Assembly: GCA_938003515.1 (NCBI GenBank)
Contig: CALKYL010000096.1
Span: 1-7,951 of the forward strand
From: an uncultured bacterium
GTDB taxonomy: Bacteria; Planctomycetota; UBA1135; UBA2386
DNA length: 7,951 nt
Direction of reading: 5' to 3'
The translations under genes were made by a program, and so were the position numbers. This document shows positions 5,733 through 7,951 of the stretch, piece after piece (position 1 is the stretch's first letter; the number at the start of each line of letters is the position of its first letter). Under the pieces are notes generated by a model. That model was not told the origin of the DNA. It saw only the letters and a list, made by a program, of their open reading frames with translations, and searched no databases.

Positions 5733-7700
5733 ATGTTCACCGGCCACCCCCAAGGTCTCTTCCGGCTCTTCTTCATCGAGATGTGGGAGCGACTCGCCTT
5801 CTACACGATGGTGGGCATCCTGCTGCTCTACGCGACCGACAGCGAGACCGGCGGCCTCGGCTGGTCGTCGGACGTCGGCAACGAGATCTACGGCCTCTAC
5901 CTCGCGTTCGTCTACTTCACGCCCTACGTCGGCGGCCTGCTGGCCGACCGCTTCCTCGGATACCGGAAGTCGGTCTTGATCGGCGGCGTCCTGTTCGCGA
6001 GCGGCTTCTTCCTGCTCGCGACCGGCCAGAAGTGGGCGTTCCCGACCGGCCTCGTGCTGCTCTGCTGCGGCAACGGCTTCTTCAAGCCGAACATCTCCGC
6101 GATGGTCGGCAACCTCTACGAGAAGGGCGACCCCAAGCGCGACGCCGGGTTCAACATCTTCTACATGGGGATCAACATCGGCGCGTTCATCGCGAACTTC
6201 CTCGCGGCGATCATGCGCAACGCCTTCTTCTGGGAAGCCGTCTTCCTCGCGGCGGGCACCGGCATGCTGATCTCGGTCGTGATCCTGCTGTCGAGCTGGA
6301 AGGTGCTCGAGAAGGCCGACGTCGAGCCGGGTACGGGCCCCGAGGACACGCCGTTCTCCGAGATCGTGCGGATGATCCTCGGGCCGGCGCTGCTGTTCGG
6401 CGTGCTCGGCTGGGCGTTCGCCGAATACGTGCTGCCGAGCTCGGTCACGAAGCTCGTCAAGGCGACGGACATAGGCTTCCTGATCGGCGCGATCCCGATC
6501 CTGTTGTTCTTCGTGCGTCTGTCGCACAAGGCCAGCGAGGAAGAGAAGCCCGGCCTGCGCGCGCTGCTGCCGATCTACGTCGCCGGCGGCACGTTCTTCA
6601 TGGTGCTGCACCTCAACGGTTCGGCGATGACGACGTGGGCCAACGAGAACACCGCGCGCGACCTGGCGCAACCCGACCCCATCGTGCTGGTCGCGGGCGC
6701 GATCGAGGTCGGCGGCGACCCGGTGTTCGCGCAGAACGCGCTGCCGGGCTACTACTCGAACGCGCGCGACGACCTCCCGCGACCGAACCGCCTGACGATC
6801 CTCGGCATCGCGACCGACGAGCAGGAGACGATGTTCGGTCAGAAGAAGATGTCGACGGCGGCGCTCGCCGATCTGACGACCAGGCTGCCGCAGGACGTGC
6901 GCGTCGAGCAGTTGCCGATCGGCGGCGAACTCACCGCGACGCAGAAGTCCTGGAAGCGCTTCAGCGTCGACGTCTACGAGAAGGTCACCATAAAGACGGG
7001 CACCGACAGCCACGGCCTGCCGACGATCAGCGCCGAGGTCGCGGACGCGGCGACTCCACAGAAGCGCGTCGCCTTCGTGCGCGAGCACGGCGAGCAGGAC
7101 TTCGCGACCTTCCTGGTGACGCCCGAGAAATACGAGTCGTTGTACGAGGGCGACCCACCGCAGGTCGAACCGGGGCGATACGTGCAGCTGGCCAACGCCG
7201 AGCTCTACCAGTCCTGGAACGCGTTCTTCGTGGTGCTGTTCACGCCGTTCGTGATGATGTTCTTCGGCTGGCTCTTGCGGAAGAGGATCGACTTCAGCAC
7301 GGCTCGCAAGATCCTGTGCGGCATGATCATCACCGCGATCGCCGCTGGCTTCATGGCCGTCGCCGGCGTGCTCAGCGACAACGGCGCGATCAAGGTCAGC
7401 GGGCTCTGGCTGATGGGCTTCTACGCGATCATCACCGTCGGCGAGCTGTTCTTGTCCCCGATGGCGCTGTCGCTGGTCACCAAGCTGTCGCCGAAGCGCT
7501 TCGTCGGCCTGACGATGGGCGGCTGGTTCTTCGCCACTGCCGTCGGCAACAAGTTCTCCGGCTTCCTCGGCGTTCTGCAGGGCGCGATGAGCCCGTCGAT
7601 GTTCTTCCTCGTCATCGTCGGCGCCGCGGCGGCGGTCGCGCTGTTCATCCTGTCGGTCCTGCCGAAGCTCGACGCCGCGATCAAGAAGTACGGCGCCTGA
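5733..7700 (+). CDS. POT/PTR family transporter with large extra domain between TM7 and TM8 (divergent)
   Basis: This 655-residue inner-membrane protein of the POT family is about 150 residues longer than its neighbour. TM1 has E16MWER20 (family ExxERF, with Leu for Phe). TM4 has Lys118 in GFFKPN, the PTR signature FYMGINIGAF is at 143-152, and TM10 has Glu571 in TVGELFLSP. Two extra helices follow TM6 (about residues 215-235 and 246-266). TM7 ends near residue 304, and about 190 soluble, polar residues (about 305-496) come before TM8 (NAFFVVLFTPF). With the N-terminus inside, this insert faces the periplasm. TM7 reads FFMVLHLNG where the family has FWxxFEQxG, so His293 replaces the conserved Glu. 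ATG 5733 is chosen because GTG 5667 lies in the hairpin stem, and the stretch from GTG 5697 is C/T-rich with third positions unlike coding sequence here. No Shine-Dalgarno is seen. Transport of peptides is likely but the mechanism may differ. Confidence 0.92.
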   Translation: MFTGHPQGLFRLFFIEMWERLAFYTMVGILLLYATDSETGGLGWSSDVGNEIYGLYLAFVYFTPYVGGLLADRFLGYRKSVLIGGVLFASGFFLLATGQKWAFPTGLVLLCCGNGFFKPNISAMVGNLYEKGDPKRDAGFNIFYMGINIGAFIANFLAAIMRNAFFWEAVFLAAGTGMLISVVILLSSWKVLEKADVEPGTGPEDTPFSEIVRMILGPALLFGVLGWAFAEYVLPSSVTKLVKATDIGFLIGAIPILLFFVRLSHKASEEEKPGLRALLPIYVAGGTFFMVLHLNGSAMTTWANENTARDLAQPDPIVLVAGAIEVGGDPVFAQNALPGYYSNARDDLPRPNRLTILGIATDEQETMFGQKKMSTAALADLTTRLPQDVRVEQLPIGGELTATQKSWKRFSVDVYEKVTIKTGTDSHGLPTISAEVADAATPQKRVAFVREHGEQDFATFLVTPEKYESLYEGDPPQVEPGRYVQLANAELYQSWNAFFVVLFTPFVMMFFGWLLRKRIDFSTARKILCGMIITAIAAGFMAVAGVLSDNGAIKVSGLWLMGFYAIITVGELFLSPMALSLVTKLSPKRFVGLTMGGWFFATAVGNKFSGFLGVLQGAMSPSMFFLVIVGAAAAVALFILSVLPKLDAAIKKYGA

Positions 7701-7715
7701 GCGGCAGCCGCTCGT

Positions 7716-7740
7716 GGGCCGGCCGCGCCGTGGCCGGCTC
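7716..7740 (+). terminator. Possible hairpin terminator after the second POT gene
   Basis: GGGCCGGCC and GGCCGGCTC form a stem of nine pairs (one G-T) around the seven-base loop GCGCCGT, 15 bases after the stop codon. No T-run follows. The surrounding 127-bp spacer is extremely GC-rich and contains other palindromes such as CCGGGCCCGG, so some pairing is expected by chance. Confidence 0.4.
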
Positions 7741-7784
7741 GCGTCCGGCCAGGGCGCGCCCCGCGAGTCCGGGCCCGGCCGAGG

Positions 7785-7813
7785 TTTGCCGCGGGGCGCC
7801 GCCCGCGTAGGCT
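7785..7813 (+). promoter_or_regulatory. Possible promoter of the acyltransferase gene
   Basis: TTTGCC (7785-7790; or TTGCCG shifted by one) and TAGGCT (7808-7813) are spaced by 16-17 bases. TAGGCT lies 14 bases before the ATG, so a transcript from here would have a leader of only about 7-8 bases, which agrees with the lack of a Shine-Dalgarno sequence. Confidence 0.3.
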
Positions 7814-7827
7814 CCGGCGCGCTCCGC

Positions 7828-7951
7828 ATGCCCGAGACGACCGACAGGCAGCCCGACGGCGGCGAACGCATCGCCGCGCTCGACGGCGTGCGCGGCATCG
7901 CGATCCTGCTGGTCGTGGCGATGCACGCCCACTACATCGCGCCGGGCGTCG
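7828..7951 (+). CDS. Acyltransferase 3 (AT3/OafA-like) family membrane protein, N-terminal fragment (3' end outside window)
   Basis: Forty-one N-terminal residues are visible before the window ends. IAALDGVRGIAILLVVAMHAH at 15-35 is the first membrane helix of acyltransferase 3 proteins, with the usual LDGxRGIAxxxV...H pattern. Arg22 and His33 form the R-X10-H pair seen in TM1 of this family and thought to be catalytic. Family members are multi-pass inner-membrane proteins that acylate, often acetylate, sugars of lipopolysaccharide, exopolysaccharide or other envelope molecules; the target cannot be inferred here. The ATG is preceded by a short polar segment and has no ribosome binding site. 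The reading frame is open to the right edge. Confidence 0.9.
   Translation, partial: MPETTDRQPDGGERIAALDGVRGIAILLVVAMHAHYIAPGV

Noticed and set aside
5640..7898. Long open frame on the minus strand across the second POT gene, and a similar one at 3695-5776
   Set aside because: Both are antisense to genes with unmistakable family motifs and encode repetitive Arg/Glu/Asp/Ala/Gln-rich sequence typical of shadow frames.
1..7951. CRISPR array, tRNA or rRNA, insertion sequence or attachment site
   Set aside because: I saw no direct repeat array, no RNA gene signature, no transposase and no terminal inverted repeats; composition is uniform across the window.

Overview
This is a GC-rich window (about 70% G+C by eye, with third codon positions almost all G or C) from a bacterium with a periplasm. 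The predicted exported DPP IV-type peptidase, the AlgX-like fragment and the proton-coupled peptide transporters suggest a Gram-negative heterotroph. TTG starts and weak Shine-Dalgarno sequences are common here. A high-GC Planctomycetota, Acidobacteriota or similar lineage would fit, but the window has no RNA gene or marker that fixes the phylum.

Layout. 1-287 (+) is the 3' end of an AlgX/AlgJ-like SGNH O-acetyltransferase gene. 334-2565 (+) is a complete dipeptidyl peptidase IV (S9B) gene with a signal peptide. 2568-3194 (+) follows after 2 bases and encodes a soluble protein that I do not recognise. 3205-3915 (-) is a YebC/TACO1-family gene that converges on it. A 220-bp divergent spacer then leads to two adjacent POT/PTR-family peptide transporter genes (4136-5647 and 5733-7700, both +), separated by a strong hairpin. 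7828-7951 (+) is the 5' end of a membrane-bound acyltransferase 3 gene that runs off the window.

How the genes may work together. DPP IV removes Xaa-Pro or Xaa-Ala dipeptides from peptide N-termini outside the cytoplasmic membrane, and POT carriers import di- and tripeptides with protons. Release of dipeptides followed by uptake is a coherent peptide-scavenging theme, although a minus-strand gene separates the two parts, so they are not one operon. The YebC homologue is a translation or regulatory factor, probably unrelated. The fragments at the two ends both concern O-acylation of surface carbohydrate but are 7.5 kb apart.

The most unusual item is the second POT protein. It carries about 190 extra residues between TM7 and TM8, predicted to lie outside the membrane, and its TM7 lacks the family's conserved Glu (a His aligns there), while the TM1 ExxER, TM4 Lys and TM10 Glu are kept. 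I saw no CRISPR array, insertion sequence, tRNA or rRNA.
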